64,000 nt of DNA from JBCAXA01 sp038534295 (GTDB lineage: Bacteria > Pseudomonadota > Gammaproteobacteria > Steroidobacterales > Woeseiaceae): the NCBI GenBank assembly GCA_038534295.1, contig JBCAXA010000001.1, positions 1,240,001-1,304,000 of the forward strand. Direction: 5' to 3'. The notes beneath the pieces are model-generated. The model worked only from the letters and a program-made list of their open reading frames with translations, was not told where the DNA came from and did not search any database. Positions 16,650-24,952 of this stretch are shown one piece after another (position 1 is the first letter of the stretch; each line of letters starts with the position of its first letter). Both the position numbers and the translations under genes were made by a program.

Positions 16650-19517
16650 TCAGAAATTCGCCCTGACACCCAACGTGTAGCGCGGATCTTGGTCATTCTC
16701 GAACAGGAACTGCTCGTTGTAGCGACCGCGTTGCACCTGATCTTCACCGGCAATGTTCAAAACCTCGAACACGAATTGAATGTTCTCGTTGAACGCGTAG
16801 TCGGCGCTGAAGTCGACCTGCAGATACTCGTCAAAGAACACCGGCTCGTTGGTCGCTCGCAGCTGGTTTTCCGCAAACAGGAAATCGTCGCGCCAGTTGG
16901 CCGCCAATCGTACTGAGAACCGTTCGTTCTCGTAGAAGCCAACCAGGTTGTACGAGTCGCTGAGCCCGATCAGGATCGCCTGCTGCTGGAAGTTGTTCGG
17001 GTCGTACTCGGCGTCGCTGTCGACAATCGTGTAGTTGGCTTGAAGGCCAAAACCGCTCTCGCCGAATATGTGCTGGATCGCGAACTCGAAGCCGTCGATG
17101 GTGCGTTCCTCCGTGTTGAGCGGCCGCGAGATCGCAAAGATCGCGACTGGATCACCGGGCTGGCTGGTGACGGCCACATTCGGAATGACGGTGGGATCGA
17201 ATCGACCTTGCGGGTCCAACAGCGGGTTGCCGTTGACGTCGAGGATGACGTCGTTCTCGACATCGATGGCGATGTAGTCGTCAACGCGCTTGTAAAAGAA
17301 CGTAACGGCCGCGTAGCTGCCCTCGTCGTAGTACCACTCCAACGATAGGTCGAGATTGTCGGCGATGTACGGGTTGATGTCCGGATTACCGCCGCTCGCC
17401 GTACTCGTACCCGGCCGATAGTCACTGACGGTAGTGATTGGGCGTATCGCGTTGAGATCTGGCCGGGCAATCGAACGGCCGTACGACAGCCGTGCGATGA
17501 TTTCGTCGGTCGGCTCAATCGAAAAATCGAACGCCGGCAGGAACACTTCGTAGTCGCCGTCGACCTCGAAGAACTCCGGTGTGGCGTTGGGATCGAAGTT
17601 AACGGTGCCTTCCGTCGACGTCGTGATACTCAGCGACGTCGGGAACGTCTGAAACGCCGACCCGGTAACCTCGGTGTCTTCATAACGGAAACCTGCCGAA
17701 ATCGTTGCCGGCAATTCGCCAATCTCGAAGCGGGTTTCGAGGTTAACGAACGCGGCGATCGACTCTTCCGAGGCGCCGAAGAATGTCGGCGGGTTGGCCG
17801 CAACAATATCGGCAATCTGGATCGGGAAGGTCTGCGCAACGAGCGCATTGACCGGAAACTCAACGGTGACGTCGAAACCGCCGGGCGCACCGATCGAGCG
17901 ATTTTGCAGCACCTCGGCGCAGCCGTTGCAGTCATCGAGGTTCTGGAACACAAAGCCGCTCGAGAGCGCCAGCGTCTCGACCTGGTAGTCCGTGTAGGAC
18001 AAGCCACCGGTGAGTTTCACGCCGTCATAGTCCCAGTCGGCGCGGAACTGGAACTGATCAACCTCGTTGTCGATCGAGATATTGCGAATAACCGAGCCGA
18101 GCGGCGAGAAACCATCAACGTCCATGAATGACGTCACGTTCGGTCGTGGTGTACCGCCGCCAAACTGATCTTCGCCGCGAAACGCACCGGAGTCATCGAC
18201 GGCGATGGTCACGCCACCCGGGGAGTACGCGAGGTCAAAATTAACGCCAAGCGGCCCCTGTAGAATTTGCGTGTTGTCGTTGATCTCATCGCCGGGCTGG
18301 CTTTCGGCGGTCGACGTGTGCGCATCGAAGGTCAACGTCAGGTTGTCGTTTAACTGCCAGTCGACGTTGAGCCCGAACGAGTCGTTTTCGATCTGCAGCT
18401 GGTTCTCGTAAACAATCGAGTCAGCCGCCGTATTCGTACGCAGTGCGCTTTGGACCGTGTTCGTGCTGGTCAGCTGCGTGTTGAATACGCCTGGCGCGAC
18501 CACGCCGAACAGTCCCGTTTGGAAACGATCTTGATTACGTTCGAATCGCGACAGCACGTAGTCGAGCGTCACGACGACGTTATCGTTCGGCGCGAACTGT
18601 GCGACGAACTGCGCGTTGGTGCGCTCGCGTTCAAACTGCTGGATTTCAGAGATTTGCGTGACCGGCCGGTACACAAACGGCGCGTTGTTGCAGTTCGAGC
18701 TCGGATCGTTGCACCAGAACTCGTAAGGGCCGTCGTTGTCGGTCGGCTGCGCCTTCGGCTCGTCGCGCAACCAGCCGTCCGTGTGCGTTGACGGCTCGGC
18801 GAAATCACGCTTCGAGTACGAGAAGTTAGCAAGAATGCCGATCGTGTCGTCGGCGAACGTCGTCGAGAACAAACCGCCAATTTCTGGCGTCACTTCATCG
18901 CCGCGATCCACCGAGCTGTCGTGCAGCGCCGTCGCGTTGGCGTAGATGGTCGTCTGATCGAAATCGAACGGGCGGGCCGTGCGAATGTCGACCGTCGCGC
19001 CCATGCCACCAGACGGCAGGTACGGTCGAACGGTCTTGTAAACGTTTACGCCGGTAACCGATTCCGACGCGATCTCGGCGAAATTGAAGGCGCGACTCTG
19101 GGTTGCCGACGCGATGCTTTCCTGTTCCGGTGACGACGTGACCGGCATTTGCCGACCATTCAGGGTCACCATGTTGAAGTTTGGCCCCAAGCCGCGAACG
19201 GAAATCTGATTGCCTTCGTTGTTGCGCCGATCGATGGAGACGCCGGTGATGCGCTGCAACGACTCGGCGAGGTTGGCGTCAGGAAATTTGCCGATGTCTT
19301 CGGCGGTGATGGAGTCGACGACCCCGTTTTCGTTGCGTTTGATGTCCATCGACCGCGTCAGCGATCGCCGGATCGCGGTAACGACGACTTCGTCGATGGG
19401 TGAAGCGCCGTCGCCGCTGCTTTGTGCGGATGCCGTGCCGGCGCTCGCCATGAGCAAGATGCCTGCTGTAGCAAGCGTCAGCGCAAGTTTCTCAGCTCGC
19501 TGAATCCCCTCGTTCAT
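16650..19517 (-). CDS. TonB-dependent receptor (Caulobacter-type, carbohydrate uptake), probable xylan oligosaccharide importer
   Basis: A 955-residue outer-membrane receptor. The signal peptide ends at ASAQ (about residue 32). The TonB box-like segment IDEVVVTAIRRSL is next, then the plug domain with FPDANLAESLQRITGVSIDR and QISVRGLGPNFNMVTLNGRQ, and a beta-barrel ending in the aromatic C terminus YTLGVRANF. The layout (EDIGKFPDANLAESLQ, NVYKTVRPYLPSGGMGATVDIRTARPFDF) is that of the large receptor class devoted to sugars in Proteobacteria. A XylR-type palindrome at 19733 and two other palindromes lie upstream, and xylA is the next gene. It probably brings xylo-oligosaccharides into the periplasm. 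GGGGG precedes the ATG; an intrinsic terminator follows. Confidence 0.92.
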   Translation of the reverse strand: MNEGIQRAEKLALTLATAGILLMASAGTASAQSSGDGASPIDEVVVTAIRRSLTRSMDIKRNENGVVDSITAEDIGKFPDANLAESLQRITGVSIDRRNNEGNQISVRGLGPNFNMVTLNGRQMPVTSSPEQESIASATQSRAFNFAEIASESVTGVNVYKTVRPYLPSGGMGATVDIRTARPFDFDQTTIYANATALHDSSVDRGDEVTPEIGGLFSTTFADDTIGILANFSYSKRDFAEPSTHTDGWLRDEPKAQPTDNDGPYEFWCNDPSSNCNNAPFVYRPVTQISEIQQFERERTNAQFVAQFAPNDNVVVTLDYVLSRFERNQDRFQTGLFGVVAPGVFNTQLTSTNTVQSALRTNTAADSIVYENQLQIENDSFGLNVDWQLNDNLTLTFDAHTSTAESQPGDEINDNTQILQGPLGVNFDLAYSPGGVTIAVDDSGAFRGEDQFGGGTPRPNVTSFMDVDGFSPLGSVIRNISIDNEVDQFQFRADWDYDGVKLTGGLSYTDYQVETLALSSGFVFQNLDDCNGCAEVLQNRSIGAPGGFDVTVEFPVNALVAQTFPIQIADIVAANPPTFFGASEESIAAFVNLETRFEIGELPATISAGFRYEDTEVTGSAFQTFPTSLSITTSTEGTVNFDPNATPEFFEVDGDYEVFLPAFDFSIEPTDEIIARLSYGRSIARPDLNAIRPITTVSDYRPGTSTASGGNPDINPYIADNLDLSLEWYYDEGSYAAVTFFYKRVDDYIAIDVENDVILDVNGNPLLDPQGRFDPTVIPNVAVTSQPGDPVAIFAISRPLNTEERTIDGFEFAIQHIFGESGFGLQANYTIVDSDAEYDPNNFQQQAILIGLSDSYNLVGFYENERFSVRLAANWRDDFLFAENQLRATNEPVFFDEYLQVDFSADYAFNENIQFVFEVLNIAGEDQVQRGRYNEQFLFENDQDPRYTLGVRANF
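19038..19049. promoter_or_regulatory. Intragenic copy of the XylR-type operator core
   Basis: GTAAACGTTTAC, the full 12-bp core of the intergenic operators, occurs inside the TonB receptor coding sequence (over codons for NVYKT), about 690 bp from the upstream operator. With flanks it matches 13 of 14 positions. It may be an auxiliary looping site or chance from the conserved plug codons. Confidence 0.4.
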
Positions 19518-19586
19518 CTTGGTCCCCCCAAGTGTTGATGTTGTTCAGTCGTTCTATCGATATTCGGTGGTAGTTCCTCGGGAAAA

Positions 19587-19622
19587 TGACAGCGGTGTCA
19601 CTACGCAATGACAACGTTGTCA
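19587..19622. promoter_or_regulatory. Tandem CG-centred palindromes (second LacI-family-type operator pair)
   Basis: TGACAGCGGTGTCA (19587-19600, one mismatch between arms) and TGACAACGTTGTCA (19609-19622, perfect) have centres exactly 22 bp apart, two helical turns. They differ from the XylR-type site in sequence. They sit 70-105 bp upstream of the TonB receptor start. Confidence 0.65.
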
Positions 19623-19732
19623 CAGTAAAGAAACGCGACGAAGGTTTTGCGCTGCGTCGACACTCACCGGCCGCATGGCGTGCCGTCTGCCCGGTATCGA
19701 GCGTCACTCTCCCCCAAAAAACGCCCTCGTAA

Positions 19733-19746
19733 TGAAAACGTTTACA
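19733..19746. promoter_or_regulatory. XylR-type operator upstream of the TonB receptor gene
   Basis: TGAAAACGTTTACA, one base away from the perfect palindrome found at three other promoters in this window. It lies 216 bp upstream of the receptor start. Confidence 0.75.
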
Positions 19747-19894
19747 TATACTCACGAGAAACCACTTGGATGTCAACCTTCATGCAACAAATCTATATTT
19801 TTCCGTGAGATACACCACGCCAACTGGCAGCGTTGCGCGGTGAATTACCGCTCGTCGGGCCGATCGAATCCACGCGGCGGCCGCGAATCTCGGC

Positions 19895-21253
19895 TCATGT
19901 CTGACCGCCGACGCCACGCATCAGGTGATCGTTGATCAAGTTCTCCATGGCCTCCTGGCGACCGCTGCGCTGCACCGGTTCGTCGGCGTTGGAGGCAAGA
20001 CGATGCAGATCCTCAAGGCCCAGATCACCGGCGGCGAATCGCTCGCCGTCGCCCTCGTCGAAACTCGTGTAACGACCGAACCTGAGCTCATGTACGCGTC
20101 GGTCCGCAAGGATCCGCTCGGCAATGATGAGGCCTCGCGCAAACGCATCCATCCCACCGATGTGTGCGATGAACAGATCGGCAAGGTCGGTCGATTCGCG
20201 TCTTGGCTTGGCGTCGAAGTTCAAGCCGCCCGATCCCAGGCCGCCGGCTTCGAGCACGACCATCATCGCGTGCACGGTGTCGTAAAGGTCGGTTGGAAAC
20301 TGGTCGGTGTCCCAGCCGTTCTGCGGATTGCCGCGGTTGGCGTCAATGGAGCCAAGCAATCCGGCATCGGCGGCCATGCGCAGATCGTGCGCAAAGGTAT
20401 GGCCGGCCAACGTGGCGTGATTGGCCTCGATGTTCAGTTTGAAGTCCCCGTGGAGATCGTGGTGACGCAGAAAACCGATGACCGTCTGCGAGTCAAAGTC
20501 GTACTGGTGGTGCATCGGCTCCATCGGTTTCGGTTCGATCAAAAACGTGCCTTGGAAGCCGATTGAGCGACCGTAATCGCGCGCCTTGCCTAGGAACGTC
20601 GCGAAGTTCTCGAGCTCGCGTTTCGTGTCGGTCGTCTGCAAACAGGCGTAGCCTTCGCGACCACCCCAGAACACGTAGTTCTCTCCGCCAAGCGCTACCG
20701 TTGCGTCCAACATCGATTTGACCTGAGCACCGGCGCGGGCGACCACCGCGAAATCCGGGTTGGTGGCAGCGCCGTTCATGTACCTCGGGTGGCTGAACAG
20801 GTTGGCCGTACCCCAGAGCAGCTTAATGCCTGTTTCTCGTTGCCGTTCGGCGGCGGCGTCAACGAGGGTCGCGAGGTTTTTGTCGCTCTCGGCAACGCTC
20901 TCGCCCGCTGGCGCCATATCGACATCGTGAAAACAGTAGTACGGCACACCGAGTTTGGAGAAGAACTCGAATGCGGCATCGAGACGAGCCATGGCTGCAT
21001 CCATCGGTGTCGCGGGCTCGCCCCATGGGAACACGCGCGTGCCGGGCCCGAACGGATCAAGCCCTGCGTTGCAGAACGTGTGCCAGTAGCAAACGGCGAA
21101 ACGCAGATGCTGCTCCAGCGATTTGCCGGCGACGACGCGGTTGCGGTCATACGCCTTAAAGGCCAGTGGATTGTCGGAATTCGGTCCCTCGTAAGGGATC
21201 GCATCGATGCCGGGGAAGTAGGTTCGACTCCCATTGAAAACGGTTCGCGTCAT
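19895..21253 (-). CDS. xylA: Xylose isomerase
   Basis: A 452-residue class II-size xylose isomerase converting D-xylose to D-xylulose in the cytoplasm. Family marks: PLAFKAYD near residue 28, YWHTFCNAGLDPFG, FHDVD (catalytic His and Asp), LLWGTANLFSHPRYMNGAATNPD, YVFWGGREGY, the metal/proton-transfer segment LIEPKPMEPMHHQYDFD, KLNIEANHATLAGH, GSIDANRGNPQNGWDTDQFP and GGLNFDAKPRRES. The frame is open upstream to 21421, but the ATG at 21253 gives the normal N terminus (MTRTVFNGSRTYFPG) and has AAGGGA in front. It follows xylB by 22 bp in the operon galM-xylB-xylA. Confidence 0.97.
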   Translation of the reverse strand: MTRTVFNGSRTYFPGIDAIPYEGPNSDNPLAFKAYDRNRVVAGKSLEQHLRFAVCYWHTFCNAGLDPFGPGTRVFPWGEPATPMDAAMARLDAAFEFFSKLGVPYYCFHDVDMAPAGESVAESDKNLATLVDAAAERQRETGIKLLWGTANLFSHPRYMNGAATNPDFAVVARAGAQVKSMLDATVALGGENYVFWGGREGYACLQTTDTKRELENFATFLGKARDYGRSIGFQGTFLIEPKPMEPMHHQYDFDSQTVIGFLRHHDLHGDFKLNIEANHATLAGHTFAHDLRMAADAGLLGSIDANRGNPQNGWDTDQFPTDLYDTVHAMMVVLEAGGLGSGGLNFDAKPRRESTDLADLFIAHIGGMDAFARGLIIAERILADRRVHELRFGRYTSFDEGDGERFAAGDLGLEDLHRLASNADEPVQRSGRQEAMENLINDHLMRGVGGQT

Positions 21254-21275
21254 GGTCTTGTTCCCTTCACGCAGC

Positions 21276-22763
21276 TTAGTGGTCGCCATACAACGCAATC
21301 GCCTGGGCAACGGCGCGTTGATAGCTCTGATAGACGTCGCTGTAATCCCGCACGCCGGCCGTGTTCGGCATACAGCCTTGCGAGTCGTCGCGCCGGACGA
21401 ATACCTCGACGAGCGCCGCAAGGTCGCGCTCGCCGTCGATCAATGCCATAGCCTGTAGTGCGGCACCGAGCGCCGCACCTTCGTCGCTTGCTGGCACAAC
21501 GACCGGCACGCCGCATACATCAGCGACAATTTGGCGCCACGTGGCGCTGCGGGCACCGCCACCGGTCAAGACGATTTCCTCGGCCGGCCGGCCGAGCGCG
21601 GCGAGCTCATCGATACCGAACCGCAGCGCAAACGTCGCACCTTCGACTTGCGAGCGCAGCAGGTTCCCAGCAACAAGATTATGGCTGTCGATGCCGACGA
21701 TAATGCCTTTGGCATTCGGCAAATTCGGCGTCCGTTCGCCGTTGAAAAACGGCACCGTGATCAGCCCGTCGGAACCGCACGGTGCGACGCTGACGAGCGC
21801 TTCAAACGCGCCGATGTCGACGCCAAGTAAGCCGCGGAATAGTTCGGTACTCACCGTGCAGTTCATCGTGCAAAGCAGCGGCAACCAGCCGCCGGTCGAT
21901 GAACAGAAAGCGGCGATGTTGCCCTTCGGGTCGACGATCGGGTTTTCCGCGTAGGCGTAAACCGTACCCGACGTGCCAAGGCTCATCGTCACGGTGCCGG
22001 GCCGGACGTTGCCGGTACCGATCGCGCCCATCATGTTGTCGCCACCGCCGATGGATACGGATATGCCGACGGGCAACCCAAGCGCCGACGCAACCTTGGG
22101 CAGCAGCTTGCCGATGACTTCGTTGTCGATCGCAACGGCAGGCAGACAGGCAGCAAGATCGCGTTCCGGATCGATAACCTGCAGCATGCGGCGCGACCAA
22201 GCGCGTGCGCGCACATCGAAAAATCCTGTGCCCGACGCGTCGCCGGCTTCCATGCAGCGCTCGCCCGTCAAGTAAAAATTGAGGTAGTCGTGTGGCAGAA
22301 GGATCGTCGCCATGCGCTCGTACAGCGCCAATTGGTTCTCTTTGAACCAACGCACTTTCGAGGCGGTGTAGCCAGGTAGAATCGGATTGCCGAGCTCTTC
22401 AATACAACGCGCCTCGCCGCCAAACGCTGCGTTTAGCGCGGCGGCCTCGGGGGCGGTCGATGTATCGCACCACAGCTTGACGGGCGCGAGTACATTCCCG
22501 GCAGCGTCGAGCGGCACGAAGCCATGCTGTTGACCGGAAACACCGATGGCGACCGCGCTCGAGCGAATGCGGGTGTCGATCTGTGCAAGCGCGACGCCCA
22601 GCGCTTCGGTCCACCAGTGGGCCTGTTGCTCGGCGGTTCCGTCTGCGCCTTGCGTCAGTTCCAAGGGTGCCTGGGCCGACGCAACGATGTCACCGCTTGC
22701 GGTATCCAAGAACACCACTTTCAAATGCTGCGTGCCGAGATCAATGCCGAGGACGGTCGTCAT
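21276..22763 (-). CDS. xylB: Xylulokinase
   Basis: A 495-residue FGGY-family kinase phosphorylating D-xylulose with ATP. The N-terminal phosphate-binding loop is TTVLGIDLGTQHLKVV, GVSGQQHGFVPLD carries the conserved QH, and the C-terminal nucleotide motif is LTGGGARSATWRQIVADV. MSLGTSGTVYAYAENP is typical of xylulokinases. The ATG at 22763 overlaps the epimerase stop by 4 bp (ATGA), so they are translationally coupled; the upstream open frame to 22883 only overlaps that gene. Confidence 0.96.
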   Translation of the reverse strand: MTTVLGIDLGTQHLKVVFLDTASGDIVASAQAPLELTQGADGTAEQQAHWWTEALGVALAQIDTRIRSSAVAIGVSGQQHGFVPLDAAGNVLAPVKLWCDTSTAPEAAALNAAFGGEARCIEELGNPILPGYTASKVRWFKENQLALYERMATILLPHDYLNFYLTGERCMEAGDASGTGFFDVRARAWSRRMLQVIDPERDLAACLPAVAIDNEVIGKLLPKVASALGLPVGISVSIGGGDNMMGAIGTGNVRPGTVTMSLGTSGTVYAYAENPIVDPKGNIAAFCSSTGGWLPLLCTMNCTVSTELFRGLLGVDIGAFEALVSVAPCGSDGLITVPFFNGERTPNLPNAKGIIVGIDSHNLVAGNLLRSQVEGATFALRFGIDELAALGRPAEEIVLTGGGARSATWRQIVADVCGVPVVVPASDEGAALGAALQAMALIDGERDLAALVEVFVRRDDSQGCMPNTAGVRDYSDVYQSYQRAVAQAIALYGDH

Positions 22764-23713
22764 GTCGGCGACTCCCGGAATTCCATGATCGTGCGATGCG
22801 CGTACGTTTGCTCCGGCGTGAGCAGCGCACTTGGGAACGCCGGGCAATTCGGCGCATCGGGAAAGTGCTGGGTTTCCAGACACAAACCGGCGCGCGGGCC
22901 GAACGGTTCACCCAGCCCATCACCGGTGTAGAGCTGTAGCGCGGGTTGCGTCGTGTGGACAATCAGCTGCAGACCTGATTTCGGGGAACGCAGTGTGGCT
23001 GCCGGCCGCAGTGCCTTAGCGCCGGGGTCGAGCGCAAAGTTCGTGTCGTAAACGTCGTCGCTAGACAGCGCGCGCTCGGTCGAAAAGTCCATGGCTGTTC
23101 GGTGCGTGTCGTGCAGCTCGCCCGTTGGAATCTTGTCCGCGTCGACCGGCGTATAGCGGCTCGCTCGAATCGATAGACAATGGCCGTCGATAGCGCTGCC
23201 GTCGCCGTGCAGGTTGAAATAGGCGTGATTGGTCAGATTGATGGCGGTGGTTTGGGTCGTCGCGGCGACGTAGTCGATGGCAAGTGCCGTGCCTGCCAAC
23301 AGCGCGTACGTCACCGTCACGGCAAGCTCACCGGGAAAGCCTTGGTCACCGTCCGGAGACTTGAGCCGGTATGACACGGTGGCGTCGTTGGCGGATGGCT
23401 CGCGTTGCCAGTGCTGACAATGAAAGCCACTTGGACCGCCGTGCAAACAGTGGCCGGTCACCGCGTCGACCGGCAACTGATGAGCGCCGTCCGGTAGCGC
23501 AAGATGGCCACCTCGAATGCGGTTCGCGTAGCGGCCAACCGTACTGCCGAGGTAGTAACGGTCGTTTAGATAATCGTCTGGATCCGGGTAGCCAAGCACG
23601 GTCTGTACGATGCCGCGACGCGATGGGACGCCGATAGCCTGAATGCCGGCGCCACGCTCGAGCAGCGTCACCGAAAAACCGGCCGCGTTTTGCAATGTCG
23701 TCGCCCCGCCCAT
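22760..23713 (-). CDS. Aldose 1-epimerase (mutarotase)
   Basis: A 317-residue GalM-family protein interconverting alpha and beta sugar anomers. Visible: GSTVGRYANRIRGGHLALPDG, CLHGGPSGFHCQHWQ with a catalytic His, INLTNHAYFNLHGDGS with the second catalytic His, and the late CLETQHFPDAPN containing the catalytic Glu. It is the first gene of the galM-xylB-xylA operon, so its likely job is xylose (and possibly arabinose) mutarotation ahead of XylA. A perfect XylR-type operator lies 61 bp upstream of its ATG. Confidence 0.94.
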   Translation of the reverse strand: MGGATTLQNAAGFSVTLLERGAGIQAIGVPSRRGIVQTVLGYPDPDDYLNDRYYLGSTVGRYANRIRGGHLALPDGAHQLPVDAVTGHCLHGGPSGFHCQHWQREPSANDATVSYRLKSPDGDQGFPGELAVTVTYALLAGTALAIDYVAATTQTTAINLTNHAYFNLHGDGSAIDGHCLSIRASRYTPVDADKIPTGELHDTHRTAMDFSTERALSSDDVYDTNFALDPGAKALRPAATLRSPKSGLQLIVHTTQPALQLYTGDGLGEPFGPRAGLCLETQHFPDAPNCPAFPSALLTPEQTYAHRTIMEFRESPT

Positions 23714-23773
23714 TTTTTCTATTCCGACGTTTTGCAGGCCAGCAGCATTGCGCTGCTGTCCGGTGAATATTAC

Positions 23774-23787
23774 TGTAAACGTTTACA
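23774..23787. promoter_or_regulatory. XylR-type operator in the galM-xylB-xylA / lacI-family regulator divergent promoter
   Basis: A perfect 14-bp palindrome TGTAAACGTTTACA between the epimerase start (23713, minus) and the regulator start (23924, plus). The position suits repression of the xyl operon and autoregulation. Confidence 0.9.
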
Positions 23788-23923
23788 TTTGCAATATCGT
23801 ACGCTAGAAACGCGAAATACAGCTAAAAATCACTGACATAGCTGCGCTTGGCGGCGGCTTTGGTTACCCTGCCCGACGCAAACAAAGTCAAAACTATGAA
23901 AATTGTTACAAATTCCGCCCGGC

Positions 23924-24952
23924 ATGGCTGACGTGTCGATCAAGGACGTCGCTCAGCTCGCCGGCGTTTCGATCGCCACCGTGTCGCGTTGCCTGAACAA
24001 TCCCGAAAAGGTAACGGAGAAGACCCGGCACAAAGTACAGCAAGCCATCCTCGAGACGGGCTATTCGCCGAACACCTTGGCGCAGTCGTTTCGCCGCGGC
24101 CGCACGAACCTCGTCATGGTCGTCCTGCCTTCGGTCGGCGATCCGTTTTTCACCGACCTGATGCGCGGCGTGCATACGGCCGCCGATGCCAAGGGCTATT
24201 CGATCATCATCGAGGAGACGCAGTTGAACTCGATGACCGCTGACGAGATCGGTGCCATGCTGGTGTCCAAGCAAACCGACGGACTGATGCTTGCCGCAAG
24301 CATGTCGCCGTTCGGCACCGACATTCTGTCGGCAAGCAGCAACCGCCGTCTGCCCATTGTGATTGCCTGCGAGGCTGTATCGCCGGAGTTGTCCGAGTTT
24401 GCCAGCGTGCACATTGACAATGTCGGCGCTGCGAAAGAGGCCACCAATTTCCTGATCAGCCAGGGACACCGCGACATTGCGATGATCTACGGTCAGAAAA
24501 CCTCGCTGTTGACCAAGGATCGCGAAGACGGCTATCGCGCGGCGATGCGCGCTGCCAGTTTGCCGATCTACGATGGGTGGATCGTGGCGGGCGAACTCAC
24601 GCTGGCAGGTGCGCGCCGAGCAACGCGTAAATTGCTGAATCATGAACGCCGACCAACGGCGATCTTCTGTGCCAACGATGAAATGGCCATCGGTGCCGTT
24701 CACGAGGCCAAGTCTTGTGGCTATCGCGTGCCCGACGACCTGTCCATCATCGGCTTTGACGATATCCGTTACGCTGAGGTGTTGGATCCGCCGCTCACGA
24801 CCATTAGTCAACCCGCCGAAGAAATTGGCGAGCGCGCAATGTACCGACTCTGCCGCGAGATCGAAGAAGGCCGCCAGTCGGCCAGCCGACCGGAAATCGT
24901 TCCGCACAAACTGGTGATTCGCCAGTCCGCCGGCAAACCTCCAACCGACTAG
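23924..24952 (+). CDS. LacI-family transcriptional regulator of xylose/xylan genes (XylR-like)
   Basis: A 342-residue LacI-family repressor. The HTH is at the N terminus (SIKDVAQLAGVSIATVSRCLNNPEKV, residues 4-29) with the hinge helix SPNTLAQSFRRGRT after it. A periplasmic-binding-protein-like effector domain follows, with IIGFDDIRYAEVLDPPLTTISQP near the end. ATG at 23924 gives the classical MADVSIKDVA start; a TTG at 23903 is open but unlikely. CG-centred palindromes such as TGTAAACGTTTACA are typical LacI-family operators, and one lies just upstream, so this protein is the best candidate to bind all four intergenic copies. The inducer is probably xylose or a xylo-oligosaccharide (inference). 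Confidence 0.93.
   Translation: MADVSIKDVAQLAGVSIATVSRCLNNPEKVTEKTRHKVQQAILETGYSPNTLAQSFRRGRTNLVMVVLPSVGDPFFTDLMRGVHTAADAKGYSIIIEETQLNSMTADEIGAMLVSKQTDGLMLAASMSPFGTDILSASSNRRLPIVIACEAVSPELSEFASVHIDNVGAAKEATNFLISQGHRDIAMIYGQKTSLLTKDREDGYRAAMRAASLPIYDGWIVAGELTLAGARRATRKLLNHERRPTAIFCANDEMAIGAVHEAKSCGYRVPDDLSIIGFDDIRYAEVLDPPLTTISQPAEEIGERAMYRLCREIEEGRQSASRPEIVPHKLVIRQSAGKPPTD

Larger units (their letters stand above)
19518..19894. promoter_or_regulatory. Promoter region of the TonB receptor gene (377 bp, no gene)
   Basis: Between xylA (stop 19895) and the TonB receptor start (19517), both on the minus strand. It holds three CG-centred palindromes: two at 19587-19600 and 19609-19622, and the XylR-type site at 19733-19746. 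No ORF in it looks real. Confidence 0.75.

Noticed and set aside
19925..20566. Plus-strand frame of 213 codons opposite xylA
   Set aside because: Shadow of a confidently identified xylose isomerase.
23906..24907. Minus-strand frame of 333 codons opposite the LacI-family gene
   Set aside because: Shadow ORF; the plus strand has an unmistakable HTH and effector domain.
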